Part shown: one piece after another, positions 17,592 through 26,151 of the stretch
How positions within the stretch are numbered: the first letter of the stretch is position 1
Layout: each line of letters begins with the position of its first letter
Origin: Micromonospora sp. WMMD1102
Lineage (GTDB): Bacteria; Actinomycetota; Actinomycetes; Mycobacteriales; Micromonosporaceae
Reading direction: 5' to 3'
Length of the DNA: 64,000 bases
Assembly: GCF_029626265.1 (NCBI RefSeq)
Contig: NZ_JARUBN010000001.1
Span: 5,025,001-5,089,000, forward strand
Notes under the pieces: generated by a model
Told to the model about the DNA's origin: nothing
What the model saw: only the letters and a program-made list of their open reading frames with translations
Databases searched by the model: none
Made by a program: the position numbers and the translations under genes

Positions 17592-18616
17592 CAGTTGACC
17601 ATCCATGGCTGGTACGAGGGCAGGTCACCGCGCAGATGTCGGGCCAGCAGCCGGGCCTGCACGAGGGGAAGCACCGCCCCCTCCACCTCCCGCTTGAGTT
17701 GGGCATGGGGCCAGGCGCGTCGGCGGCTCTCCTGCCATGCCGTCAGAACGCACTTGCGACCGGCTTCGGTGAGGCGGTAGGCGCCGTTGGGCAGTTTCTC
17801 GAAGTCGTTGGTGGTCACCTCGCCCCGGTTAATAAGCGTGAACGCCAACCGGTCGGCCAACAGCGGCCGGAACTCCTCCATGAGGTCGAGGGCCAGGGCC
17901 GGTTTTCCAGGCCGAATGCCATGCAGGAACCCGATGTAGGGATCGAGGCCGACCTGCTCCAGCGCACCGTGCACGGCAACCCGCAACATTCCGTAGAGGA
18001 ACGAAAGAAGGCAGTTCACCGGATCGGTGGGAGGCCGCTTGTTGCGCCCGACCGCTTGCCACTCCTTCTGCCTGATCAGATACGGCAGCGCGCCGAAATA
18101 GTCGCGTGCGGCGATGCCCTCGACGCCCAGGATCTCGTCGGCAGATCGCGCCTCGCGAAGCAGCGGGAGTCGCTTGGCGAGCAGCTCCGCCGAGCCACGC
18201 AGTGCGGTCTGGCGGTGTCCGCTGCTGTCGCGTGCCGCCCGGAGCAGCACCTGACGACTATTGTGGATCTTCCCCGCGACCATCGCAGCACCGAGCGTCA
18301 GTCGGTGACCATCGGGCTCGGCCGCCCGGTGCTGGGCCCGACGCAGCAACGGGTTGCCGCTGGTCGGGCCGGCTACGCGCGCACGGAAGCGACCAGCGCC
18401 GGAGAGCCAGCTCACCGACCTGCCGTCCTCGGCACATCTCAGGAGGAGGTCGTCGGTGATGGTCACGCCTGCGAAGAGGACAACGTGGTTGAGGCGTACG
18501 AGGGGCAGCAGACGACGGCCGGTCTGCTCCGGGTGGTAGACCCGGACAGTGTCGCCGTCCAGATGCAGACTGGTGCCCGGCGTCTGCACGTACAGGGTGT
18601 TGAGTAGCTCAGTCAC
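17591..18616 (-). CDS. cas1: CRISPR integrase Cas1, type I-C
   Basis: 341 aa from GTG 18616 (VTELLNTLYVQTPGTSLHLDG), the standard I-C Cas1 start. The N-terminal beta domain is followed by the helical catalytic domain with the metal-binding residues: Glu in VEGIAARDYFGAL, His in GFLHGIRPGKPALALDLMEEFRP and Asp/Glu in ALDLMEEF. Length is normal, so Cas1 itself looks intact. It should integrate spacers with Cas2 into the leaders of both arrays. It overlaps the original cas4 stop by 8 bp. Because cas4 is frameshifted, the reading frame of Cas1 is now continuous with the N-terminal part of cas4, so a long fusion product is also possible. Confidence 0.95.
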   Translation of the reverse strand: MTELLNTLYVQTPGTSLHLDGDTVRVYHPEQTGRRLLPLVRLNHVVLFAGVTITDDLLLRCAEDGRSVSWLSGAGRFRARVAGPTSGNPLLRRAQHRAAEPDGHRLTLGAAMVAGKIHNSRQVLLRAARDSSGHRQTALRGSAELLAKRLPLLREARSADEILGVEGIAARDYFGALPYLIRQKEWQAVGRNKRPPTDPVNCLLSFLYGMLRVAVHGALEQVGLDPYIGFLHGIRPGKPALALDLMEEFRPLLADRLAFTLINRGEVTTNDFEKLPNGAYRLTEAGRKCVLTAWQESRRRAWPHAQLKREVEGAVLPLVQARLLARHLRGDLPSYQPWMVN

Positions 18617-19246
18617 GCCACGTTCCGATGGGTCGGGAGGTGAACAGGTCGGCCGGCCTCGCCGTGCCGTCGGTGACTTCGGGCAGGCAGTCGTCCCGAA
18701 GTGAACAGTTGCGGCAACGGGCGTCGTTGCGCGCCACCGGCAGGCGCTGCTCCTGGAGCAGCCGGCGGACCGCCTCGGCGGCGGCAACGGTGCGGTGACC
18801 AGGTCGGGCGTGATGCTAACGGCGTGGCGTCGCCGTTCGGCAACCGAGTAGACGTATCCGACTGGCACCTCGAAGCCGGCTTCGATCAGGCAGAGCGCCT
18901 GGCCCGTGAGCTGGAGTTCCGCCGGCCCATCCGGGCGGTACTTACCGACCTTGTACTCCACCGGCGCCGCGACCTGGCCCGCGAACTCGACCACGTCGCA
19001 TATCCCGCGCAGGCCGTACTCCTCGCTGGCGACCGGTAGCGAGCGGACCACCGTGACGCCGGCCCGCCGGGTGAGTCCCGGCAGGTCGACGACACGGTGA
19101 CTCAAATCCCCGCGTACGGTGTCGGCGCTTTCGCTCCAGACTCCCTCGACGTGGATCAGGGCAGTCTGCCGATCGCAGTAGGCGTAGTGCTCCAGGGCGG
19201 ACAGCGGAACTTCGCGGATCGGATCGTCGTCCGACACAGCGGTCAC
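18609..19246 (-). pseudogene. cas4: Cas4 gene with a one-base frameshift (opens into cas1)
   Basis: The first part reads as Cas4: YAYCDRQTALIHVEG with the first Fe-S Cys, then GDLSHRV, GICDVVEF and VEYKVGKY with the RecB-nuclease Asp, Glu and Lys. After ITPDLVT, near 18790-18796, the frame moves to a Pro/Ser/Arg-rich sequence. One frame over, the expected end resumes: TVAAAEAVRRLLQEQRLPVA, then DARCRNCSLRDDCLPE with the other three cluster Cys, stopping at 18609. The sequence lacks one base relative to an intact gene. Cas4 trims and PAM-selects prespacers for I-C adaptation. The start is GTG 19246, overlapping the cas7 stop. A sequencing error or programmed frameshift cannot be excluded. Confidence 0.85.
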
Positions 19247-20106
19247 GGCCAGAGGTCGACCAGCTTGGTCAGTTCCACGCCCTCGGGCAGGTCGGCGGTG
19301 TTGATGGTGCGGGCATAGTCCAGGTGCTGCCGAGCGGCCTTGTCCTCGTCTTCCCGCTTCACAGTGATCCGGCCGGTGAGGCTGGCTGCGGGCGCGACTC
19401 CGAGCGCATCGGGGTGGCTGAAGACGTACAGGCCACAGAGCTTCATGTCGCCTCGGGTGGCGGAGCGGTCGTGGTCGAACATCAGGGTGATCGACTTCCA
19501 CAGCACGGCGAGGTCGTCGGCACTCACCCCGGTCTTCGCGGCTCGCGATGCCGAGAAGTACGCCTGGGCGCGGTAGAGGCCGTAGGGCACCGTCCACTTC
19601 GAGCCCATCTCGGTCCGCTCGCCCTTGTCGATGTCTTCCTGCCGGGTCTGGGTTACCCGGGTTATCGCGTGATCGGTGGGCAGCACGGGGTCGATGCTGC
19701 GGGCGAAGGTGAACTGGAGCGGTCCGCGGACCTGACCGGCGCCGCCCTTTGCTCCGGTGCTCAGCACGGCGCCGAACATCCGGATGTCGAAGTAGTGCTC
19801 GCAGAGCCAACGCTGTGCCTGGTCGGCCCGGCCGGGGTTGGCGGTCAGTGCCTCCTCGATTCGGGTGTTCAGCGCGTGCCCGGCCTCGACGAAGATCCCG
19901 TACTTGGGGTCGTCGCCGCGCAGCAACGAGACCGTGTCGCGGATCTTCCGCTTGATCGCCACGTCGGTGACGAGCCCCTGGCCGGTCTCGTCGTCGGTGC
20001 GCGGCTGGTTGCCGCCGTCCGGATCGCCGTTCGGGTTGCCGTCGGTGACGTCGAACAGCAGTACGGCGTCGTGCCGGCGGGCCGGGTCGAGGTGGGCGGC
20101 ACTCAT
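19243..20106 (-). CDS. cas7: Cascade backbone protein Cas7 (Csd2), type I-C
   Basis: 287 aa. LLFDVTDGNPNGDPDGGNQPRTDDETGQGLVTDVAIKRKIRD is the signature of Csd2/Cas7c, with the Asn-Pro-Asn-Gly-Asp-Pro motif of the RAMP family. HYFDIRMFGAVLSTGAKGGAGQVRGPLQF and GSKWTVPYGLYRAQAYFSA follow as in other I-C members. Several copies coat the crRNA spacer in the I-C Cascade. ATG at 20106 overlaps the cas8c stop by 4 bp, and its stop overlaps cas4's GTG, consistent with one polycistronic message. Length is normal. Confidence 0.96.
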   Translation of the reverse strand: MSAAHLDPARRHDAVLLFDVTDGNPNGDPDGGNQPRTDDETGQGLVTDVAIKRKIRDTVSLLRGDDPKYGIFVEAGHALNTRIEEALTANPGRADQAQRWLCEHYFDIRMFGAVLSTGAKGGAGQVRGPLQFTFARSIDPVLPTDHAITRVTQTRQEDIDKGERTEMGSKWTVPYGLYRAQAYFSASRAAKTGVSADDLAVLWKSITLMFDHDRSATRGDMKLCGLYVFSHPDALGVAPAASLTGRITVKREDEDKAARQHLDYARTINTADLPEGVELTKLVDLWP

Positions 20107-21929
20107 TCGGCGTCTCCTTCGGGGGCTTGCTCGTCGTCGGTGGGAGGAAGGTCTGACTTCTTCTTGTTGGCCGCAGCCTCGATCCGCTCGGCCCGCATCG
20201 CGGCCCGCTGCTGGTGGTAGCCGAGGACGAAGAGCGCCTTCTGCGCCAGCACACCGCTGTTCGGGATCGACTTCTTGTCGTCGATTCGAGCAAAGATGTC
20301 GTCGAGGCGGTTGGCGTAGGCGGTCGCCCAGCTCGGCCGGCGCAGCGGGCCGCGCAGCCGCCGCAGCCAGGCGGTCGCGGTGCGCTGGCCGTTCACGAGT
20401 ACGGCGCGGGGGTTGGTGATCGCCCGACCCATGTAGCGCTCGGCGAAGGTGGTGTTCAGCGGCTGGTTCGCGGCCCGGTAGACGGCCTGTTGCAGGTCGT
20501 CGAGGACGGCGAAGGCCCGCCCGGACAGGTACGCCGGGTCGTCGTTCTCCGGATTCACGGTCGGGGTGAGCCTCTCTAACTCGTCGGCGGGGAGATTCGG
20601 ACGGCGGCGGCGTAGGGCCAGCCGGATCAGCGCGGCTCGGGCCGGGTCGACCCGGGCGTCGGCCTGGATGCGGTTGATGACGTGGCCGAGCAGTCTCGGC
20701 GGCAGCGGCCGGTGCAGCAGGGCGGCACGCAGCAGGCCGGGATGCAGGTCGCCGGGCCGGTCCTCACCCTTCGCGCCGAGTTTGATCCAGGTCCCGTTGG
20801 CCCCGCCTCGACCGCGCTGCCACCGCCCGGCGGCCCGGACGAGCTGCGACAACCGGACGCGGGTGAGCTGGCCGGACCAGTCGACGATCAGGAGGTCGTC
20901 GAACCAGCGACTCAGGTTCCGTTTGATCGCGGGAAGCGGCTGCTCGACCCAGTCGCGGATCACCGCTCGGGCCACGTTGCCGCTCACCGCCACGGAACAG
21001 AAGGTGGAGAGGTCGTCGACCGTTGGCTCGGCACCCTGCGCGGGCGCGGCAAGCATCAGTCCGATGTCGGCGTCGTCCGGCTCGTCGAGCAGCTTCATGG
21101 GGTCGAACCGGGAGCCGCCGACCAGCCACCAGATCAGCCGGGAGTTCTGGCCGGGCAGCACACTGCTGTGCCGCTCGCTGCCGAGCAGCACGGTCAGGGA
21201 GGACATGAAGGTGAGACCGCAGGTGACGCAGATCGGGGTGTGGGCCAGGAACTTCGTCAACTCGTACCCGTGCACCGCCTCGTTGACGCTGACCAGCGAC
21301 GCGCTCTGGGTCGCGCCGGGCAGCAGGCGTCGTGGGATCTGCTGCGGGATCGTCTTGAGCAGATCACGGACCTCGCCGCAGACCAGACACCGCCCGGCCC
21401 GGCCGAGTCCCTTCCGGCCGGCGGCCACCGTCGCCCAGTAGCGGCGGGCCGACTCGTGCTCGCACGCCACCTCCCCGTCGACCTGGAAGGCAACCTGGTC
21501 GGCTCTGCTCCACTTCTCGGGCAGGACGATCGTGCGGTCGTGTCCGTTCGCGTAGAAGGCGGCGACCGCCGGGGCCGGGCCGTCCGGTTCCGCCGCTGCC
21601 CAGTCCCGGATCAGTTCCTGGAATGCGGCGTGCTGCTTCGCCACCCGCCCGGCGTTGCCACCCTCGTCGGTCACCCAGCCGAGCACATACTCGACGTTGT
21701 CGGCCGCGAGTGCGGGTGCGATCCCGACCGTACGGGTCACCGCGGGCACCAGGCGTTCGCGCCCGAACCGGTCCCCCGCGTCCGGGTTCACGGTGTCCAC
21801 CATCCGCCGGTGCAGCGGCGTGCCGTCGGCGGCGATGGGCAGCAGGAAGCGGATCGGCTTGCGCCCGTAGAACGGCGGGATCACCTCGTCGGTCGTGTCG
21901 GCGTACTCGACGAGTCGGCGGAGCAGCAT
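20103..21929 (-). CDS. cas8c: Cascade large subunit Cas8c (Csd1), type I-C
   Basis: 608 aa. MLLRRLVEYADTTDEVIPPFYGRKPIRFLLPI is the usual Csd1 start. CLVCGEV (about 177) and CVTCGL (about 232) are two CxxC pairs that may hold zinc. The C-terminal helical part (PPRLLGHVINRIQADARVDPARAALIRLAL...; NTTFAERYMGRAITNPRAVL) is the region from which I-C systems translate the small subunit Cas11c through an internal start. ATG 20433 (MGRAITNP) is a possible internal start, but no good ribosome site is visible. The protein should recognise the PAM and recruit Cas3. ATG overlaps the cas5c stop as TGATG. Confidence 0.95.
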   Translation of the reverse strand: MLLRRLVEYADTTDEVIPPFYGRKPIRFLLPIAADGTPLHRRMVDTVNPDAGDRFGRERLVPAVTRTVGIAPALAADNVEYVLGWVTDEGGNAGRVAKQHAAFQELIRDWAAAEPDGPAPAVAAFYANGHDRTIVLPEKWSRADQVAFQVDGEVACEHESARRYWATVAAGRKGLGRAGRCLVCGEVRDLLKTIPQQIPRRLLPGATQSASLVSVNEAVHGYELTKFLAHTPICVTCGLTFMSSLTVLLGSERHSSVLPGQNSRLIWWLVGGSRFDPMKLLDEPDDADIGLMLAAPAQGAEPTVDDLSTFCSVAVSGNVARAVIRDWVEQPLPAIKRNLSRWFDDLLIVDWSGQLTRVRLSQLVRAAGRWQRGRGGANGTWIKLGAKGEDRPGDLHPGLLRAALLHRPLPPRLLGHVINRIQADARVDPARAALIRLALRRRRPNLPADELERLTPTVNPENDDPAYLSGRAFAVLDDLQQAVYRAANQPLNTTFAERYMGRAITNPRAVLVNGQRTATAWLRRLRGPLRRPSWATAYANRLDDIFARIDDKKSIPNSGVLAQKALFVLGYHQQRAAMRAERIEAAANKKKSDLPPTDDEQAPEGDAE

Positions 21930-22627
21930 CAGGCCGCCCCGGGCGCCGGCAGGGCCAGTTCCATCCCTCGTTCCGGCACCGGGAGGACGCCGTCGATGAT
22001 CCGGGCGGCGAACCACTCCATCCGTGGGCTGCCGGTCCCGTCACGGTGCACGGAGTGCAGCATGATGCCGATCTCTTCGTTCAGATCCCGCAGCCGGGGA
22101 CTGCCGTCGGGCCAGCCGAACTCGGCACTGAATTCGCGGGTACCCAGGTAGGGCTGTTGGAAGCAGGCGCCCCGGCGGACCCGGCGGCGAAGCTGGTCCC
22201 GGTAGGCGGCGACCGGCTTGTCGGCGTGCGCTGCGGTGACGACGTGCGCGTGGATGCGGTAGGCGACGTCCCGCAGGCAGACCGCGTTGCGCTGGTCGCG
22301 GTGTTCGACGGTGTTGACCCGGCGGGTACCACGAATCGCCTCGGACAGCGGTGCCACGTCGGTGGTCTCGTTGCGGCGTACGGTGAACTGCCGGATCGGT
22401 TTGAGCACCTCGATGGCGACGATGTCGTACCGCATCTCCGGCTTCCAGAAGATCGACTCCAGTACGCCGACCGCCGCCGACGGGGTCATCACCGGGTACG
22501 TGACCCGCTCGACCTTCAGTTCAGGGCGGGAGAACAATGCCGCCGGAGCGGCAACCTGCACCACGACGGGCAGGTCACCCTCGCGGCTGCGCCGCAGCGT
22601 GATCCCGTCGACCACATCGGTTGTCAC
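21929..22627 (-). CDS. cas5c: Cas5c (Cas5d) pre-crRNA endonuclease, type I-C
   Basis: 232 aa from GTG 22627, overlapping the cas3 stop by 4 bp. The segment PELKVERVTYPVMTPSAAVGVLESIFWKPEMRYDIVAIEVLKPIRQFTVRRNE is the conserved Cas5d core, including Tyr in MRYD. The later block TVEHRDQRNAVCLRDVAYRIHAH is where the family's catalytic Lys/His pair lies; the exact residues cannot be assigned from one sequence. Family knowledge: type I-C has no Cas6, so Cas5c cuts the repeat hairpin and stays bound to the 5' handle. Here it must recognise a 37-nt repeat with a 9-bp stem. Confidence 0.94.
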   Translation of the reverse strand: MTTDVVDGITLRRSREGDLPVVVQVAAPAALFSRPELKVERVTYPVMTPSAAVGVLESIFWKPEMRYDIVAIEVLKPIRQFTVRRNETTDVAPLSEAIRGTRRVNTVEHRDQRNAVCLRDVAYRIHAHVVTAAHADKPVAAYRDQLRRRVRRGACFQQPYLGTREFSAEFGWPDGSPRLRDLNEEIGIMLHSVHRDGTGSPRMEWFAARIIDGVLPVPERGMELALPAPGAA

Positions 22628-24933
22628 AGAACGAACTCCTCGATATCCGGATCGAAGCTGATCCCGGTCGCCTCGTCGTAGCGGCCGAACCACTCGACGA
22701 GGGCACCGACCCGCACCTGGTCGCCGAGGATCGGACGCATCCAGGCCGTGACCGCCGCGTTGCGCAGCCCCCCGGGATGCACGGTCGTGGTGTACGGCTG
22801 GAGCCGTCGCAGGTCTCGCAGGTCGGGCACCGGCGCGGTGCGGACGCGTTCGACGAGGTCCGCGATCTCGGCGCGTTCCTCAGACGTTTCGGCTCCCTGC
22901 GGGGTGACGACGGAGACGCCCTCGTCGCGGATCAGTCGGAACGCCTTGTCCCGGTCACGCTGCTGACCGCCGCCGTCCCGCAGCGGCCCGTCGGTGACCG
23001 TCTCGAACTTCCACTCGCTGCGGGCCTGCTGGATGCGCTGGCCGATGTGGCGGGCGTCGGCAAGGTTGAGGGCCTTGTAGACCTGTTGGTAGTACCGGAT
23101 GAGCGCCTCCGGGTCGTCCGGGTCGGCCTTGTCCGGCCCGAACAGCCCTTCCGCCACCCCGATGAGCGGCCGATAAGACCTGGGGTGGCCGCCGTCGGAA
23201 GGGGCGAAGACGACGACCCGGCCCCGCTCGATCCGCCCTTCCCGGTTGGCCCGGCCGCCGGCCTGGAGCAGTGAGTCGGCCGGCGCCATCGCCCGGAACA
23301 CCAGCGGGAAGTCCAGATCGACGCCGGCTTCGACGAGCTGGGTCGCGGCCAGGAGCACCGGCTCACCCGCCTTGAGCCGCCTGGTCACGATGTCCAACAC
23401 CCGATGCCGGTGCGCCGGGCACATCCGCGTGGACAGGTGCCGGGCCAGCTCGCCATGGCCGCCTGCCCGCCAGGTCTCGTACACGGTCCTGGCGTTCTCG
23501 GTCGTGTTCAGCACCACCATCGCTGCGCCGGCCTCGGCGGACCGGACACTCGACGCCGCCTCCTCGGCAACCTCGGCCAGGGTGGGCGCCGGGTCCAGCC
23601 GCCATTCGTAGTCGACGCGGCGCAACCGCTCAGTCAGTGTCGGTATGTCGGAGACGAGGTCGAACCGGTCGAGGTCGGCGAAGGTGGACAGTGCCCAGAA
23701 GTCCGGCTGAGTCGCCGAGCAGAGCAGCACGGTCGCGCCGAAGTGCTCGACCAGCAAGCGGAGGCCGTCGAGAATCGGCACCAACATGTCGTGCGGGAGA
23801 GCCTGGACCTCGTCCAGCACGATCACCGAGTTGGCGAGACGATGCACCCGACGCATGGCCGAGGGCTTGCGTGCGTAGAGCGATTCGAAGAGCCGGACGA
23901 ACGTGGTCACCACGAACGGCGCGTCCCAGTTCTCGGCCGCCTGCCGACCCCACGGACCACCGGTCGCCGGATCGTCGAAGTTCACCTGGCTGTGGTGCTC
24001 CAGCACTACCGGCTCGGCCTCGGCGCCATTGAGAATCGTGCGATAGACGGCGGCGTTCTGCTCGGTGATCGTCAGGAACGGTACGGCGACGACGACGCGA
24101 CGCTGGCCATGCAGCGCGGCGTGCCGCAGCGCGAAACCGGCCGAGGCGAACGTCTTGCCTACTCCGGTCGGCGCCGGCAGCCGGAAGATCCCCGGCCTGT
24201 GTTCGGCCGCTGCCAGGCAGTCCGCGTACACCTGCTCGCGCAGACCGTCGATCGGAGCCGGCGACCGCTGTGCGAGCAGCTTCGCCCGGCCCTCCTCGAA
24301 CCGGGCGAACAGCTCGGCGAAGTCGGCGTCCGGACGTATTCGTGGCGCGGGTAACTGGTGGTGATGGGCCTGCGTGTCGAGTACGTCGGCGTCGACGAGG
24401 GCGCTGAAGCAGAGCCGGAGTGCCATCTCGCCGACGAGCGTGTCCTGACGCCACAGGTCCGGTATCGCCGCACCCAGCTCCGCCGGCAGGTCGGGCAGCA
24501 GTTTGGGTAGGGCCGCCTCGGCCGAGGCCAGGTTCCCCGGCGTTTCGCGCAGCGTCGCCGTCAGCTTGTGCTTGAACGTCGCCGGATCGAGCAGTCCACC
24601 GTGGTGCCCGAAGATCCCGAGCGCGAAGGCCCCGAGCCCACGCGCGTACGCGACCCGGGTGCCGAGCGCCTTGTGGTCGATCCCGACCCGATCCCGAGTA
24701 CCGGCGACTTTGGCCAGTCGGCTCTGCCAGGCGTCCGAAGCCTTGCCGCAGTCGTGCAGCAGGCCGAGCCAGTACGCCAGGTCACCGCCGCCGAAGGGGG
24801 TCGCGAAGCGACGCGCGAGGTCGGCGGTGCCCCGAAGGTGATCTTCCAGCGAGTGCCAGACACCGGTCCCAGGCGCAGGGCTGTGCGCCCACCACTGACC
24901 CTCATTGGCCACAACCAGTCCCACCATGATCAC
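22624..24933 (-). CDS. cas3: Cas3 HD nuclease-helicase, type I-C
   Basis: 769 aa. The N-terminal HD nuclease shows WLGLLHDCGKASDAW (about 55) and GIFGHHGGLLD (about 105). The helicase follows with Walker A APTGVGKT (about 260), VIVLDEVQALP (about 385; DEVQ instead of DExH), CSATQP and the motif VI region QAGGRANREG (about 590). All catalytic blocks are present at full length, so target degradation should work. GTG 24933 gives VIMVGLVVANEGQWWAHS; an ATG at 24927 is also possible. It is the first gene of the operon, followed by cas5c with a GTGA overlap. Confidence 0.95.
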   Translation of the reverse strand: MIMVGLVVANEGQWWAHSPAPGTGVWHSLEDHLRGTADLARRFATPFGGGDLAYWLGLLHDCGKASDAWQSRLAKVAGTRDRVGIDHKALGTRVAYARGLGAFALGIFGHHGGLLDPATFKHKLTATLRETPGNLASAEAALPKLLPDLPAELGAAIPDLWRQDTLVGEMALRLCFSALVDADVLDTQAHHHQLPAPRIRPDADFAELFARFEEGRAKLLAQRSPAPIDGLREQVYADCLAAAEHRPGIFRLPAPTGVGKTFASAGFALRHAALHGQRRVVVAVPFLTITEQNAAVYRTILNGAEAEPVVLEHHSQVNFDDPATGGPWGRQAAENWDAPFVVTTFVRLFESLYARKPSAMRRVHRLANSVIVLDEVQALPHDMLVPILDGLRLLVEHFGATVLLCSATQPDFWALSTFADLDRFDLVSDIPTLTERLRRVDYEWRLDPAPTLAEVAEEAASSVRSAEAGAAMVVLNTTENARTVYETWRAGGHGELARHLSTRMCPAHRHRVLDIVTRRLKAGEPVLLAATQLVEAGVDLDFPLVFRAMAPADSLLQAGGRANREGRIERGRVVVFAPSDGGHPRSYRPLIGVAEGLFGPDKADPDDPEALIRYYQQVYKALNLADARHIGQRIQQARSEWKFETVTDGPLRDGGGQQRDRDKAFRLIRDEGVSVVTPQGAETSEERAEIADLVERVRTAPVPDLRDLRRLQPYTTTVHPGGLRNAAVTAWMRPILGDQVRVGALVEWFGRYDEATGISFDPDIEEFVL

Positions 24934-24955
24934 TCATTGCTCTGAACGACCCGGC

Positions 24956-24985
24956 TAGTCAGCCAGTCCGGACGCGTAGCGTCAA
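24956..24985 (-). promoter_or_regulatory. Putative cas operon promoter
   Basis: On the minus strand TTGACG (24985-24980) is followed after 18 bp by TGACTA (24961-24956), a weak -10. It lies 23 bp before the cas3 start, so the leader of the mRNA would be short. No Shine-Dalgarno is visible before cas3, in line with a near-leaderless message. Confidence 0.35.
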
Positions 24986-25299
24986 GCCAAAGCGACCAAC
25001 TGTCAGATTTCTGCCAGCCCCGCGTGGAGGTCGATGCGATCACCCGGCTCACGCTCAAGATCACGGCGAGCTACGTCTTCCGCCCCTCTTCACTCGTCGC
25101 CACCCAGCGAAGAGGAGGTTGAGGGGCATTGGGATCAGCGCGGCGAGCGCGGTCCTCTTGGGACTCGCCGAGAGCACGGCATGCGGGTTGCCCGCCGGCA
25201 TCAATATCCTCAGAACAACTAATTACACGGGACGGGTGGATACCAGCACCTGGGCACTGCACAGCCTGTAGCACGATCTCTGACGGTTGACTTGATCAA
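24986..25299. other. Intergenic region upstream of cas3, no gene seen
   Basis: No open frame has a ribosome site or protein-like composition. I saw no repeat resembling the CRISPR repeat, no tRNA and no transposase remnant. It is richer in AT than its surroundings around 25190-25230 and 25275-25300, as expected for promoters facing both ways. Confidence 0.4.
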
Positions 25300-25653
25300 A
25301 TGACGGCAGGCCCTGGCATGAGCATGTACCGCCTGCGCGCCACGGATCGGAGTAGTGGAGTGATGGACCCAACCACCGCACTGGTTGCCAACATAGCTAA
25401 CCGAAGACCTGATCTGGTACGGAAACTGTTGCCAGCCGCATTGCCATGGGTCCGATCCCTGCCGGCCGTCGACATCGACACGATGGCTGACGAAGTCGTC
25501 CACATGGCGCCAGGGAGCGACACGGTAATGTCGCAACTACTCATCGAATGGCGCCACACCGCCGAGATCCACGCGGACCCCCAACTAAATCGGGCGTTGA
25601 TGCGACAGCCACTTGCCGACTTCGGCCCGGTACCACGGCCGACCGAGCAGTGA
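25300..25653 (+). CDS. Small protein of unknown function beside the cas operon
   Basis: 117 aa from ATG 25300 (or 25318). Codon use is less GC-extreme than the cas genes. The body DPTTALVANIANRRPDLVRKLLPAALPWVRSLPAVDIDTMADEV is helical, and the end LLIEWRHTAEIHADPQLNRALMRQPLADFGPVPRP resembles the tails of small antitoxin-like or DUF6247-type proteins in actinobacteria. That resemblance is from memory and weak. No partner toxin is adjacent. It is divergent from cas3 and convergent with the HicB-like gene. It could be a degraded antitoxin or a mobile-element cargo gene. Confidence 0.45.
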   Translation: MTAGPGMSMYRLRATDRSSGVMDPTTALVANIANRRPDLVRKLLPAALPWVRSLPAVDIDTMADEVVHMAPGSDTVMSQLLIEWRHTAEIHADPQLNRALMRQPLADFGPVPRPTEQ

Positions 25654-25876
25654 TCACTAACCGCCGTACGACCAGAGAACACCTCACGTTTATCCAGCTC
25701 AGTCTCGTCTTCACGGCTTGTCTGGTGCGCGTCCAGCCACCCACATACATACTCAGCTGATTTTGCCTCTACGCGGACCAACGCCGACGCATCGTAAACA
25801 GACATCGATAGGTTCTGGACCAGGTCGAGGGTTCTCGGGAGTTCTCGGCTGACCTCCACCCCTCGCGCCGACTCCG

Positions 25877-26128
25877 CTAGTGCCGCAAACGCAGCCAAAC
25901 CGCCATCGGGTCTGTGTCATATTCGCCGGTTCGATAATCATAATCGATCTCTAGATCGGGCTCAGCGCCTTCAGGTAGATCCTCGATCATGGCGATAACT
26001 TGGCGCACAGAATCGTCGAGGCCGGGCGGATTACGGGCGTAGGTGTGGCCACCTGCGAGATCAGAGATGTCGGCGAGCCATGCGCGGGGTTCACGGGTGA
26101 CGACTACTCGGTAGGTCTTGTCGGTCAT
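25877..26128 (-). CDS. HicB-like antitoxin-family protein, no HicA
   Basis: 83 aa. TYRVVVTREPRAWLADISDLAGGHTYARNPPGLDDSVRQVIAMIEDLPEG fits the HicB fold: a first strand, a cargo-like middle, then an amphipathic helix. The tail EPDLEIDYDYRTGEYD is acidic. No HicA-type gene lies on either side, so it is an orphan. The ATG at 26128 is only 23 bp from the leader-distal repeat of array 2, and its ribosome site (AAGAGG) sits in that gap. A transcript of the array, which runs leftward, would continue into this gene. Whether it is an antitoxin or a lone RNA-binding-like relic is open. Confidence 0.6.
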   Translation of the reverse strand: MTDKTYRVVVTREPRAWLADISDLAGGHTYARNPPGLDDSVRQVIAMIEDLPEGAEPDLEIDYDYRTGEYDTDPMAVWLRLRH

Positions 26129-26151
26129 CGCATCTACCTCTTCTCAAATTC

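Noticed and set aside
20103..20433. A separate annotation for internal Cas11c
   Set aside because: Type I-C systems do make it from inside cas8c, but no ribosome site marks a start here, so it is only mentioned under cas8c.
24986..25299. A CRISPR-regulated RNA toxin-antitoxin (CreTA-like) upstream of cas3
   Set aside because: No degenerate repeat or minigene was visible; such elements usually carry a repeat-like sequence.
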